DNA of 64,000 bases from Candidatus Krumholzibacteriota bacterium (GCA_022711765.1 JAKLEB010000001.1:313186-377185); one strand, 5' to 3'; counted from the first letter of the stretch, positions 32,504 through 41,386 are shown. The notes: generated from the letters alone by a model not told the origin. Numbers and translations: made by a program.

Positions 32504-34156
32504 TCAGTGCCCGACCGCCGCTACGGTCTCGCGGCAGGTCGCGGCGACCTCGCCGGTCGCGGGGGTGGTCGCGGCGAGGGGGAGCCGCAGGATGAACTCG
32601 GCCCCTCCCGCCGGGGTGTTGCCCGCCTCCACCGTGCCGCCGTGGCCGTGGACGATCCGGGCGACCATCGGCAGCCCGAGTCCCGTGCCTTGCTGCTTGG
32701 TGGTGACGAACGGGGTGAAGATCTCCTCGGCGCGTCCGGGCTCGAGCCCGGGACCGGTGTCGGCGACCCGCAACTCGCAGGCGCCGTCGCGCGCCGTCAC
32801 GTCGAGCCGCAGCTCGCCGTCGTAATGCATCGCCTCGCAGGCGTTGATGCCCAGGTTCAGGAGCGCCTGGACCAGCTGCTCGGAATCGGCGTGCAGCACG
32901 ATCCCGGAGCGTTCCTTGGCGCAGGACACGGTCACGCGGCCGGCGTGCGCGGACACGTGCTGGCGCAGCTGCAGCAGCACCTCTTCGAGGAAGCGGTCGA
33001 GGGCGATCGGCTGCGGCTGCGCCGGGCGCATCCGGGCGAAGGCGAGGAAGTCCGTGATGATCGTGTTCAACCGCGCGCTCTCGCGCAGGATCAGCTGCAT
33101 GAGCTGGGCGTGGTGCCCGGTCAGCTCGAGGTCGCCGGCGAGCATCTCGACGCTCCCGCGGATGCTGGCGAGCGGATTGCGCAGCTCGTGCGCAATGCTC
33201 GCCGCCAGCTCCCCCACGCCCGCGAGCCGGTCCGCGCGGCGCAGGTGGTCCTGCAGCCGCCGGACCTCGGTCAGGTCCGTGAACACCGCGACCGCGCCTT
33301 CCAGGGCGCCGTCCTCGCCGCTGAGGAAGTCCACGTTGACGCCGAGCGGGACGTCTTGACCGGCGCGCCGGATCTTGACCTCGGCGCGCTTGCGGGGCCG
33401 GCCGTCCGCCAGGGACTGGTCGAGGAGGGCGATCAGCTCCGCGCCGTCGCGGCCCAGCAGGTTCTCGAGCGTCCGGCCGGCCCAGACCGACTGATCGAGA
33501 CCGAGGATGTGGCGCGCGACCGGATTGAGGCGCGACACGCGGCCGCCCTCGTCGACGGTCAACAGCCCGCTGCCGAGATTGTCGAGGATCATCTGGACCT
33601 CGCGGCTCGTGCGCCGCGACCGATGGAGCACCCGCAGCTCCGCGCGCCGGCGCCGCGCGGCAAGCCGGACCAGCTCGCCGGCGGCGAGCCCGGACGCGAG
33701 CAGCAGCACCGCGCCGAGCGTCGTGGGGGCGGGGAGCGGATTCAGCCAGCCGTCGCGCGCGAGCGCCGGCAGCAGGAGGCCGAGCGCGGCGAGCGCGGCG
33801 GCCGCGGTCGCCCCCTCGCGGCCGAGGCGCAGCGCCGCGTTCGCGACCGGACCCAGGAAGAAGACCGAGAGGCCGGGCGCGTCGGGAGCCGCCGCGACGA
33901 CCAGGCCGACGGCGGCGAGGTCGACGAGGACCTGCCAGGCATCCAGTCGCCGGCGGTTGAGCCAGCCGCGCAGGGGCAGCGCGTCCAGGGCAAGCGCGCT
34001 CCAGAGCAGGGCGAGCCCGGCCGCCAGACCGACCGGCGCCACCGCGACCCCGTCGCGCACGGCGGCCAGCAGCGATCCCCCCGTCAGCAGGATCGCCGAC
34101 AGGGTCCGCAGGACCAGGCCGCCGTCGCCCGTTCGCTTGTCCGCGGCGTGGCTCAC
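32504..34156 (-). CDS. pilS: Sensor histidine kinase PilS
   Basis: 550 residues. Several N-terminal membrane helices (to about residue 165), a PAS domain (MILDNLGSGLLTVDEGGRVS onward), HisKA with the phospho-histidine in SIAHELRNPLASIRGSVEML, and HATPase_c with N-box NLGINACEAM, G1 DTGPGL and G2 GTGLGLPMV. It should phosphorylate PilR in response to pilin level in the membrane, as in Pseudomonas. GTG start with GGAGG upstream, three bases after the pilC stop. Confidence 0.95.
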   Translation of the reverse strand: MSHAADKRTGDGGLVLRTLSAILLTGGSLLAAVRDGVAVAPVGLAAGLALLWSALALDALPLRGWLNRRRLDAWQVLVDLAAVGLVVAAAPDAPGLSVFFLGPVANAALRLGREGATAAAALAALGLLLPALARDGWLNPLPAPTTLGAVLLLASGLAAGELVRLAARRRRAELRVLHRSRRTSREVQMILDNLGSGLLTVDEGGRVSRLNPVARHILGLDQSVWAGRTLENLLGRDGAELIALLDQSLADGRPRKRAEVKIRRAGQDVPLGVNVDFLSGEDGALEGAVAVFTDLTEVRRLQDHLRRADRLAGVGELAASIAHELRNPLASIRGSVEMLAGDLELTGHHAQLMQLILRESARLNTIITDFLAFARMRPAQPQPIALDRFLEEVLLQLRQHVSAHAGRVTVSCAKERSGIVLHADSEQLVQALLNLGINACEAMHYDGELRLDVTARDGACELRVADTGPGLEPGRAEEIFTPFVTTKQQGTGLGLPMVARIVHGHGGTVEAGNTPAGGAEFILRLPLAATTPATGEVAATCRETVAAVGH

Positions 34157-34159
34157 CGG

Positions 34160-35377
34160 CTAACCTCCGACCACGCTGGCCATCTTGAACATCGGCAGGT
34201 ACATGGCGATGAGCATGCCGCCGACCATGGTGCCCATGACGACGATCATGATCGGCTCGATCGCGGCGGTCAGGGCGTCGACGGCCGCGTCGACCTCGTC
34301 GTCGTAGAAGTCGGCGACCTTGCTGAGCATCTCGTCGAGGGCGCCGGTCTGTTCGCCGACGGCGATCATCTGCACGACCATCGGCGGGAAGACCCCGCTC
34401 TGCTTGAGCGGCTCGGCGATGGTGTCGCCCTGGCTGATCGACTTGGCGGTGTTCTCGACCGCCAGCTGGATCACGCGGTTGCCCGCCGTCCGCGCGGTGA
34501 TCTCCAGACCCTGGAGGATCGGCACGCCCGAGCTGATCAAGGTGCCGAGCGTGCGCGTGAAGCGGGATACGCCGCCCTTGCGCAGCACGGTGCCGATGAT
34601 CGGGATCCGGAGAAACGCCTTGTCGGTGAGCATCTCGCCCTTGTCGGTCTTGCGGAACCGCTTGAAGGCGAACACGAGGGCGGCGATCGCGGCGCCGAGG
34701 ATGTACCAGTTGGCGCGCAGGAAGTCGGAGAGGCCCATGACCACCCGCGTGGGCGCCGGCAATTCGCCGCCGAAGTCCGCGAACATCTTGGCGAACACCG
34801 GGATCACGCCGATGAGCATGAAGATGCAGGCGCCGACCGCGACGAAGAGGACGATGGCCGGATAGGTCATGGCGCCCTTGATCTTGCGCTGCAGCGCGTC
34901 GTTCTTCTCGAGGAACACCGCGAGCCGCTGCAGGATCGTGTCCAGGATGCCGCCCGTCTCGCCGGCGGCGATCATGTTCACGTAGAGGTCGCCGAAGATG
35001 TGCTTGTGCTTGGCGAGGCCCTCGGACAGCGTCTGGCCGCCCTCGACCTCCATCATCACGTTCTGGATCGCCTGCTTGAAGCTCGGCTTCGGCTGCTGCC
35101 GCGCGAGCACATCGAGGCACTGGACCAGCGGCAGGCCCGCGTTCACCATGGTCGCGAACTGCCGGGTGAACACGCAGAGCTCCTTGACGCTCACCCCCCG
35201 CTTGGCGCCGAACCGCATGGCGACGTTCTGCGGCCTCTCGCGCACCGATTGGATGACGATCCGCCGCTTGCGCAGGTACTCGGCGACCTCCCGGCGGTCG
35301 AGCCCCTTGTACTCGCCGGCGATGATCTCGCCCTTGGCGGTCTTGCCCTTCCAGATGAATGTCGTCGTGGCAGCCAC
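34160..35377 (-). CDS. pilC: Type IV pilus platform protein PilC
   Basis: 405 residues, the family length. Two T2SSF domains: the first begins CVFTRQFATMVNAGLPLVQC, the second FTRTLGTLISSGVPILQGLE; membrane helices include AIVLFVAVGACIFMLIGVIP, NWYILGAAIAALVFAFKRF and IMIVVMGTMVGGMLIAMYLP. The inner-membrane platform couples PilB and PilT to the pilin pool. GTG start with GAGGAG upstream. Confidence 0.97.
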   Translation of the reverse strand: MAATTTFIWKGKTAKGEIIAGEYKGLDRREVAEYLRKRRIVIQSVRERPQNVAMRFGAKRGVSVKELCVFTRQFATMVNAGLPLVQCLDVLARQQPKPSFKQAIQNVMMEVEGGQTLSEGLAKHKHIFGDLYVNMIAAGETGGILDTILQRLAVFLEKNDALQRKIKGAMTYPAIVLFVAVGACIFMLIGVIPVFAKMFADFGGELPAPTRVVMGLSDFLRANWYILGAAIAALVFAFKRFRKTDKGEMLTDKAFLRIPIIGTVLRKGGVSRFTRTLGTLISSGVPILQGLEITARTAGNRVIQLAVENTAKSISQGDTIAEPLKQSGVFPPMVVQMIAVGEQTGALDEMLSKVADFYDDEVDAAVDALTAAIEPIMIVVMGTMVGGMLIAMYLPMFKMASVVGG

Positions 35378-35398
35378 GGTATCTCCTCGCGTCGCGGG

Positions 35399-36475
35399 CT
35401 ACTTCGCCCCGCCGACCGGTTCGCCCAGCATCTGCATGAGCTCCTGCTGGTCCGGACTGCGGCCCATCGCCGTGTCCAGGGTGATCCAGCGGTTCTCCAC
35501 CGCCTGGTAGAGCGACTGGTTCATGGTCTGCATGCCGTGCTTCTGCCCGGCCTGCATGTGGCCATAGATCTGGTGGATCTTGTTGTCGCGGATCATCGAC
35601 TTGATCGCCGGCGTGCAGACCATGATCTCGAGCGCGAGCACACGGCCCCCGCTCTTGGCCCGCGGGATCAGCTGCTGCGTCAGGACGCCCGCGAGCGTGA
35701 AGCTCAGCTGCGAGCGCACCTGGTTCTGCTGCTCCGGCGGGAACACGTCGACGATGCGGTTGATCGATTCGAACGTGCTGTTGGTGTGCAGGGTCGCGAG
35801 GGCGAGGTGGCCCGTCTCCGCGATCGTCAGCGCGGCGCCGATCGTCTCGCGATCGCGCATCTCGCCGATCAGGATCACGTCGGGGTCCTGCCGCAGCACG
35901 TACTTGAGCGCCTGCGCGAACGTCTTCGTGTCGTTGTTGACCTCGCGCTGGTTGACGATGCACTTCTTGTGTTGATGGACGTACTCGATCGGGTCCTCGA
36001 TCGTGATGATGTGGCCGTTGCGCGACTGGTTGATCGTGTCGACCATCGTGGCGAGCGTGGTGCTCTTGCCGCTGCCGGTGGGGCCGGTCACCAGGATCAG
36101 GCCCTGCGTGCGGTTGATCAGCTCGCGGCAGACCCGCGGCAGGCCGAGCTCCTCGAACGAGTGGATCGTGTAGGGGATCTGCCGGATCGCCATGCTGGTG
36201 ACGCCGCGCTGCATGAAGACGTTGGCGCGGAAGCGGCTGATGCCTTGGACGCCGAACGAGAAGTCGAGCTCCTTGTCGTTCTCGAAGCGCTTCTTCTGCT
36301 CCTCGTTGAGGATGCTGTACGCCAGGCGCCGAGTGTCCTCGCCGTTGAGGACGTCGAACTGGCTGCCGACGACCAGGCCGTCGACGCGGTACTGAGGCGG
36401 CAAGCCCGCGGTCAAATGCAGGTCGCTGGCGCCGCGGGCCACCATCTCTTCGAGCATCTCGCGCATACCGGTCAC
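35399..36475 (-). CDS. pilT: Type IV pilus retraction ATPase PilT
   Basis: 358 residues. Walker A GPTGSGKSTT at 131-140, Asp box ITIEDPIEYVHQ, Walker B DVILIGEMRD, His box ATLHTNST, and the C-terminal retraction-linked AIRNLIRE-like site reads AIKSMIRDNK. The start is GTG at 36475, seven bases after AGGAGG; an ATG three codons later is possible. It powers pilus retraction and DNA uptake. Confidence 0.96.
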   Translation of the reverse strand: MTGMREMLEEMVARGASDLHLTAGLPPQYRVDGLVVGSQFDVLNGEDTRRLAYSILNEEQKKRFENDKELDFSFGVQGISRFRANVFMQRGVTSMAIRQIPYTIHSFEELGLPRVCRELINRTQGLILVTGPTGSGKSTTLATMVDTINQSRNGHIITIEDPIEYVHQHKKCIVNQREVNNDTKTFAQALKYVLRQDPDVILIGEMRDRETIGAALTIAETGHLALATLHTNSTFESINRIVDVFPPEQQNQVRSQLSFTLAGVLTQQLIPRAKSGGRVLALEIMVCTPAIKSMIRDNKIHQIYGHMQAGQKHGMQTMNQSLYQAVENRWITLDTAMGRSPDQQELMQMLGEPVGGAK

Positions 36476-36486
36476 AGCATTGCCTC

Positions 36487-38181
36487 CTATTCCTGCACCG
36501 TGGTCTCGCGCAGGACCTCTTCGATGGTGGTGATGCCCTTCTGGATCTTGATCAGTCCGTCCTGACGCAGGGTGAGCATGCCGTCGGCCTGGGCCTGCTT
36601 CCGGATCTCGGTCGTGCTGGCGCGGTCGAGGATGAGTTCGCGCAGGGCGCCGGTGATCGGCATGACCTCGTAGAGGCCCTGGCGGCCCGAATAGCCCGTA
36701 CCGCCGCATTTCTCGCAGCCCTTGCCGTGATGGACCACGGTCTTGGGCGGCAACCCGATGTCCCGCAGCGCCTCGGGCGGCACGGTCGCGACCGTCTTGC
36801 AGTTCTTGCAGATCCGGCGGACCAGGCGCTGCGCCATGATCAGGTTCGTCGACGACGCCACCAGGAACGGTTCGAGGCCCATATCGATCATGCGGTTGAT
36901 CGTGGCCGGCGCGTCGTTCGTGTGCAGGGTCGAGAACACGAGGTGGCCGGTCAGGGAGGCCTTGACGGCGATCGAACCCGTCTCGAGATCGCGGATCTCG
37001 CCCACCATTACGATGTTCGGGTCCTGGCGCAGGAAGGCCTTGAGCGCGGCGGCGAAGGTGAGCCCGACCTCTTCCCGCACCTGGACCTGGTTGATGCCGT
37101 CGAGGTTGTACTCGACCGGGTCTTCGGCGGTCATGATGTTGACGTCGATCTTGTTCACCCGCGACAGGCAGGAATAGAGCGTCGTCGTCTTGCCGGATCC
37201 GGTCGGGCCCGTCACGAGGACCATGCCGTACGGCTTGGCGATGGCCTCGTAGATGTCACGTAGCGACTTCTCCTCGAGCCCGTAGTCGCCCAGGTCCAGG
37301 GTCAGGTTCCCCTTGTCGAGGATTCGCATCACGACCTTCTCGCCGAAGATGCACGGCAAGGTCGAGACACGCAGGTCGACCTTCTTGCTGCCGACCTTCA
37401 GCTTGATGCGGCCGTCCTGCGGAATGCGGCGTTCGGCGATGTCCAGTTCGGACATGATCTTCAGGCGGCTCGTGATGGCGGCCTTGAGCTTGACCGGAGG
37501 CTCCATGACCTCCTGCAGCACGCCGTCGATGCGGTAGCGCACGCGCAGGTGCTTCTCGTACGGCTCGATGTGGATGTCGCTGGCGCCGATCTTGACCGCC
37601 TCGGCGAGCAGCGTGTTCACGAGCTTGACGACGGGCGCGTTCTGCTCGTCGCCCCCCAGCTCGTCGTCCTCCTGCTCCTCGACGACCTCGATGTCGTCCT
37701 CGATGCCTTCCATGATCGAGGCGAGGGAGTCGGTCTGCGCGTAGTACTTGTCGATCGCGCGCTTGATCGCGACCTCGCTGCACACGACCGGCTGCACGTC
37801 GAGGCTGGTGATGAACTTGATGTCGTCGATGGCGAAGATGTTCGAGGGATTCGCCATCGCGACCGTCAGCACGCGGCCGCGGCGCTCGAGCGGCAGGACC
37901 TGGAACTTGGTCGCGACGTCTGCCGGGATGAGCCCGATGTTCTCGTTGGCGATCGTCGTGCGGTCCAGGTCGACGACGGGCAGGTTGTACACCTTGCCGA
38001 GGAACTCGGTGTACGTCTTCTCGTCGACGGCGCCCAGGCGCATGAGGGCGAGGCCGAGGGAGCCGCCGTCCTTCTTCTGCTGGTCCTTCGCCTGCTCGAT
38101 CTGGGCGATCGTGATGACGCCCGCCTCGAGCAGGCGCGCGGCGATCTTGTCCCGAACGACGACGGCGGTGCCAGAATTCAT
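36487..38181 (-). CDS. pilB: Type IV pilus extension ATPase PilB
   Basis: 564 residues. N-terminal MshEN/N1-type domain, then the ATPase core with Walker A GPTGSGKTTTLYSCL, Asp box TAEDPVEYNLDGINQ, Walker B NIVMVGEIRDLETG and a tetracysteine zinc motif (RRICKNCKT, KGCEKCGGTGYSG). It drives pilus extension. ATG with GGAGAAG upstream. First gene of pilBTCSR; the 189-base gap upstream of it shows no promoter I can defend. Confidence 0.97.
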   Translation of the reverse strand: MNSGTAVVVRDKIAARLLEAGVITIAQIEQAKDQQKKDGGSLGLALMRLGAVDEKTYTEFLGKVYNLPVVDLDRTTIANENIGLIPADVATKFQVLPLERRGRVLTVAMANPSNIFAIDDIKFITSLDVQPVVCSEVAIKRAIDKYYAQTDSLASIMEGIEDDIEVVEEQEDDELGGDEQNAPVVKLVNTLLAEAVKIGASDIHIEPYEKHLRVRYRIDGVLQEVMEPPVKLKAAITSRLKIMSELDIAERRIPQDGRIKLKVGSKKVDLRVSTLPCIFGEKVVMRILDKGNLTLDLGDYGLEEKSLRDIYEAIAKPYGMVLVTGPTGSGKTTTLYSCLSRVNKIDVNIMTAEDPVEYNLDGINQVQVREEVGLTFAAALKAFLRQDPNIVMVGEIRDLETGSIAVKASLTGHLVFSTLHTNDAPATINRMIDMGLEPFLVASSTNLIMAQRLVRRICKNCKTVATVPPEALRDIGLPPKTVVHHGKGCEKCGGTGYSGRQGLYEVMPITGALRELILDRASTTEIRKQAQADGMLTLRQDGLIKIQKGITTIEEVLRETTVQE

Positions 38182-38370
38182 GGACGACTTCTCCGACTGC
38201 CGCCGCTGCCCGCTGGCGGGCTGCGGCGTCAGGTGCGCTGGCGTGGTACGGGGGCTATCCCGTCGTGGCTCGTTGTCCGTCCCACTATCGGATCCTCCGG
38301 GCGGCCCTTGAGGTATTTCGCCCGCCTCGCGGCTGGCACGGTCCCGGCGGCGTGCAGTTTGCCTGGCGAC
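38182..38370. other. Gap between the comEA-like stop and pilB, presumed pilB promoter region
   Basis: 189 bases, one of the longest gaps. It has a small GCCCGC/GCGGGC hairpin close to pilB. I found neither a sigma-54 -24/-12 pair nor a TTG-N17-TA promoter. The stretch AGGCAAAC...GGGAC faintly recalls the c-di-GMP-I riboswitch, but the other conserved parts are missing. Confidence 0.3.
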
Positions 38371-38769
38371 TCAGCGACCGCTATCCGGAGGTGAAAAAAT
38401 CAGATACGGCGCAAGTCGCTCGACGGTCCGGGGACCGATTCCCCGGATGGCTTGCAGGTCGCGTGCGCACGCAAAATGCACTCCCTCGGCCCGCGCGGCG
38501 GCGATGCGGGCAGCGAGCGCGGGACCGATCCCCGGCAAGAGGACGAGCGAGTCGACCGGGCAGGTGTTGGGATTCAGGCGGCCGGACGGGCGCTGGCGGG
38601 CGGCGGCGGCCGGCGGCAGCGGCGGCGCCTCGGGCGGCAGGGTCGCCTCGAGCCAGCCGGGCTCGCGCCAGCCGCCGGAGGGGTCGACGAGCAGGGCGTG
38701 CCGGATCCCGCGGCCGGCGACGACGAGCAGGACCACGAGCAGGCAGCCGGCGACCTCGCGCCGCGTCAT
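38371..38769 (-). CDS. ComEA-like helix-hairpin-helix protein
   Basis: 132 residues. One N-terminal membrane helix (VAGCLLVVLLVVAGRGI), a Pro-rich linker, then two helix-hairpin-helix motifs: LNPNTCPVDSLVLLPGIGPA at about 65-84 and DLQAIRGIGPRTVERLAPYL at about 103-122. ComEA binds incoming DNA in the periplasm during transformation; similar domains occur in general secretion GspK-like proteins, but the small size favours ComEA. It lies 16 bases after the ECF-barrel gene and next to pilB. Confidence 0.85.
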   Translation of the reverse strand: MTRREVAGCLLVVLLVVAGRGIRHALLVDPSGGWREPGWLEATLPPEAPPLPPAAAARQRPSGRLNPNTCPVDSLVLLPGIGPALAARIAAARAEGVHFACARDLQAIRGIGPRTVERLAPYLIFSPPDSGR

Positions 38770-38785
38770 CCGGCGATCAGCCGGA

Positions 38786-41350
38786 TCAGTAGTGGAAGAC
38801 CCAGTTGAGCCGCCAGCGCAGCTCGGCCGGCGAGGCGAGCGCGCCGGCCGAGAGCGCGTTGCCGGAGCCGGTCAGGTTCCGCAACTCGAGCGAGAGATCC
38901 GTGCCGACGAGCCGGAAGCCGACGATCGCGTCCAGGTACGTGGCCGCGGGCAACGGATAGGGCGTCGCGAGGGACCACGGGTCGTCCATCTCGCCGCGAC
39001 CGTGCAGATAGGCGGCGAGCTGCAGGATTCCGTCCTCGCGGAAGAAGTGGTTCTCCCAGAGGGCGGACACCCGCCAGGCGAGTTCCGGCGGCAGCGCGAG
39101 CCGCAGGTCGTCGTGTTGCCGCCAGGTTCGCCAAGATCCCTCCGCGCGCAAGCGGATCCACCCGAGGAAGCGACCCTCCCGCGCGAGCGCGGCGCGCACG
39201 CTGGCCGAGTCGAGCTCGAGCCCGTTGTGCCAGCGGCCGGTGTCGCCCGTCCCGCCCTCGGGCCGCCACCCGATGCCGTTGCGCAACCGCCGCGCGGCGC
39301 CGGCCAGTGCAAGATCGAAACCCGCCACGCGCGGCGTGAGCGACGCGGCCAGCCGCCACTCGTCCTCGCGGTCGAGCCCGCGGTCGGGCAGCGCGATCGT
39401 CTGTCGCCCGCCGGGGACGACGAAGCGCCAGGCTGTCGCGAGCTCGTCGGCGCGCGGCGCCCGGCCGGCGTGCTCGAGGCCGACCGACCAGCGCGGCCGG
39501 CCACGCGCCTCGGCGAGGCGCGCCGCGCCGCCGACGACCCAGCCGCCATGCTGGCTCCACCAGGCGCCGAGCTCGACCCCGCCCCGGACCGCTCCCAGGC
39601 TCCCCTCCCGCTCGCCGCGCAACGACGCCTGCTCGCCTTCGAGATGGACGCCGCTCGTGTCCCCGGCGGCCCAGGAAGGATCGGCGCCGCTGTCGGCGAG
39701 GGTCCAGCGGCTCCAGGTCGCGGTCAGGCGACCGCCGGCCTCGGTCCGGCCCCAGCTCGCGAGCGCGCCGGTCAGCGCGCCTTCCTGCTTGCGGGCGAAC
39801 CCGCGTTCGCGGTCCCAGTCCACGTCGGCGTCGGTCCACCAGAAGGCGACGCGCCCGCCGGCCGGCGACTGCCACGCGAGCGCGGCGCGATCGGTCCAGA
39901 GGTCCTGGAATTCGCTGCCGTACGCCGGCATGGCCTTCTTGAGCTTGCGGACGTTCTCGAGGCTCACGGTGACCGAGCCCGCGCCGGCGAGGTCGCGCCG
40001 CAGGACGCCGCGCCCCGCGCGGAACTTGGCGTGCCCCCAGAAATCCGTCTGGTTGAAATCGTCGAATTCCGGATAGCGCTCCTCGCCGGGAACCCGGAAA
40101 TCGTAGCCCTCGTTGTCGAGCAGCTCCCCGAAATCGAAGCCGATCCGCCACGGCGCGTCCGCCGTGAGCAGGTGCAGGTCGCGCAGGTAGGTCTCGTGAG
40201 GGCCCTTGAACCAGCGCGTGTCGACGAGGTCGCGGTCGGGCACCGGATCGTACGGGCGGAGGCGCAGGGTGCCGGCGAGTCCGCCCGCGCCGTCGTAACC
40301 GTACTCGGTGGCCTCGAGCACGTGGCCGAAGGTCGCCATGGCCTCGGGATCGTCCAGGAAGCGATGGCCGATCCCGAGCGGCAGTCCGTCGCGCTCCCAG
40401 CTCGGCGCGAACGAAGTGTTCGGCTCGCCGAAGAGGACGACGGCGGAACCCTGGCCGCCGTCGGCGACGGGCAGCCAGCTCGTGCCGCGCGCGAGGTCCT
40501 CCCGGTAGGTGGCGCTGAACGGGGACCACAGCGGCCGCAGCCAGCCGTTGACGAGCTGCGGCCGGTCGTCGCCCGGCCCGCGCCCCGCGCTGCTGTCGGC
40601 GGGCGGGCTCGCCGTGGAGTCCGCCGGCGCCGCGAGCGTGTCGGCGATCCCGGCGGCCAGGCTGTCCGCCGGCGCGGCGGCGCCAACCTCGTTCGCCGGA
40701 ACGCCCGGCACGGTCGACTGCGCGCTGGCCGACCCGAGGCCCAGTCCGCCGGCGGCCACCAGGAGAATGCCCGCCGGCGCGAGCCGCACGACCCGCGGAC
40801 CGGGCCGCCGCAGCCGGGCGAGCCGCGGCGCCACCACGGGCAGGACCGACGCGAACGCGACGGCCGCGGTGCCCATGTGCACGAGCGCGAAGCCCAGCCC
40901 CGCCGCGAGCGTCGGCACGACCGGCAACGAGGTCGAGACGGCGAACGCGAGGTTCGTCGCGAGGTCGAACCCGATCGCGGAGGCGGCCCCGGACAACCCC
41001 GCGAGCGCGACGGCCAGCGGCTGCGGGCGCGATCGGATGACGCGACCCAGGGCCGCGCCGAGCACCCCGGCGGCGGCGAGCCCCAGCATCTGAGCCAGCA
41101 GCACCAGCAGCTGGGGCGGCGCGCCGAACGGACTGGTGAGCGAGTAGACCAGCGCGGACAGCAGGCCGACCACGACGGCCGCCGCGGCTCCCAGCGTGGC
41201 GCCGGCGAGCGCCGCGTTGAGCGTCATGAGCTCGACGCCCGGAACGCCCGCGAGCAGGTGGCCGAGCCCGACGCCGGTCCCGACGAACAGGCCCAGCACG
41301 ACGGCGGACCGGATCCGATCGAATTCGTGGTACCCAGTGGGCGGCCGCAT
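38786..41350 (-). CDS. ECF-transporter S-component-like membrane domain fused to an outer-membrane receptor-like beta-barrel
   Basis: 854 residues in one uninterrupted frame. Residues 1-180 hold five membrane helices laid out as in ECF S-components (for example GAAAAVVVGLLSALVYSL, LLVLLAQMLGLAAAGVLGAA). Residues 188-210 form a sixth hydrophobic segment ending SASA-Q, like a signal peptide with cleavage after A210. Residues 240-854 are beta-rich with Asp/Trp/Arg repeats and end in LRWRLNWVFHY, like the C-terminus of TonB-dependent receptors; no plug domain was recognised. The ATG has no Shine-Dalgarno but a promoter ends seven bases upstream. An internal GTG (40789) could start the barrel alone, but it also lacks a Shine-Dalgarno. 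Confidence 0.7.
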   Translation of the reverse strand: MRPPTGYHEFDRIRSAVVLGLFVGTGVGLGHLLAGVPGVELMTLNAALAGATLGAAAAVVVGLLSALVYSLTSPFGAPPQLLVLLAQMLGLAAAGVLGAALGRVIRSRPQPLAVALAGLSGAASAIGFDLATNLAFAVSTSLPVVPTLAAGLGFALVHMGTAAVAFASVLPVVAPRLARLRRPGPRVVRLAPAGILLVAAGGLGLGSASAQSTVPGVPANEVGAAAPADSLAAGIADTLAAPADSTASPPADSSAGRGPGDDRPQLVNGWLRPLWSPFSATYREDLARGTSWLPVADGGQGSAVVLFGEPNTSFAPSWERDGLPLGIGHRFLDDPEAMATFGHVLEATEYGYDGAGGLAGTLRLRPYDPVPDRDLVDTRWFKGPHETYLRDLHLLTADAPWRIGFDFGELLDNEGYDFRVPGEERYPEFDDFNQTDFWGHAKFRAGRGVLRRDLAGAGSVTVSLENVRKLKKAMPAYGSEFQDLWTDRAALAWQSPAGGRVAFWWTDADVDWDRERGFARKQEGALTGALASWGRTEAGGRLTATWSRWTLADSGADPSWAAGDTSGVHLEGEQASLRGEREGSLGAVRGGVELGAWWSQHGGWVVGGAARLAEARGRPRWSVGLEHAGRAPRADELATAWRFVVPGGRQTIALPDRGLDREDEWRLAASLTPRVAGFDLALAGAARRLRNGIGWRPEGGTGDTGRWHNGLELDSASVRAALAREGRFLGWIRLRAEGSWRTWRQHDDLRLALPPELAWRVSALWENHFFREDGILQLAAYLHGRGEMDDPWSLATPYPLPAATYLDAIVGFRLVGTDLSLELRNLTGSGNALSAGALASPAELRWRLNWVFHY

Positions 41351-41357
41351 GGGGCGC

Positions 41358-41386
41358 AGGTTAGGGGATTTGGCGCGACGGGGCAA
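41358..41386 (-). promoter_or_regulatory. Promoter giving a probably leaderless ECF-barrel transcript
   Basis: Minus strand TTGCCC (41386-41381), 17-base spacer, TAACCT (41363-41358), then seven bases to the ATG at 41350. This supports the annotated start despite the missing ribosome-binding site. Confidence 0.55.

Noticed and set aside
32354..36565. A 1403-codon plus-strand open frame opposite pilS, pilC and pilT, and many similar long antisense frames across the window
   Set aside because: High third-position GC removes stop codons from other frames. The minus-strand frames carry clear family motifs, while the plus-strand translations are Arg/Ala/Pro-rich without any recognisable domain.
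38182..38370. Possible c-di-GMP-I riboswitch upstream of pilB (AGGCAAAC ... GGGAC)
   Set aside because: The GCAAAGCC segment and the second hairpin with the tetraloop receptor are missing, so the similarity is too slight.
40787..40789. Internal GTG as the true start of the barrel, giving two separate genes
   Set aside because: No Shine-Dalgarno precedes it, and the upstream 187 codons have no stop before the junction. Kept only as an alternative for the fused gene.
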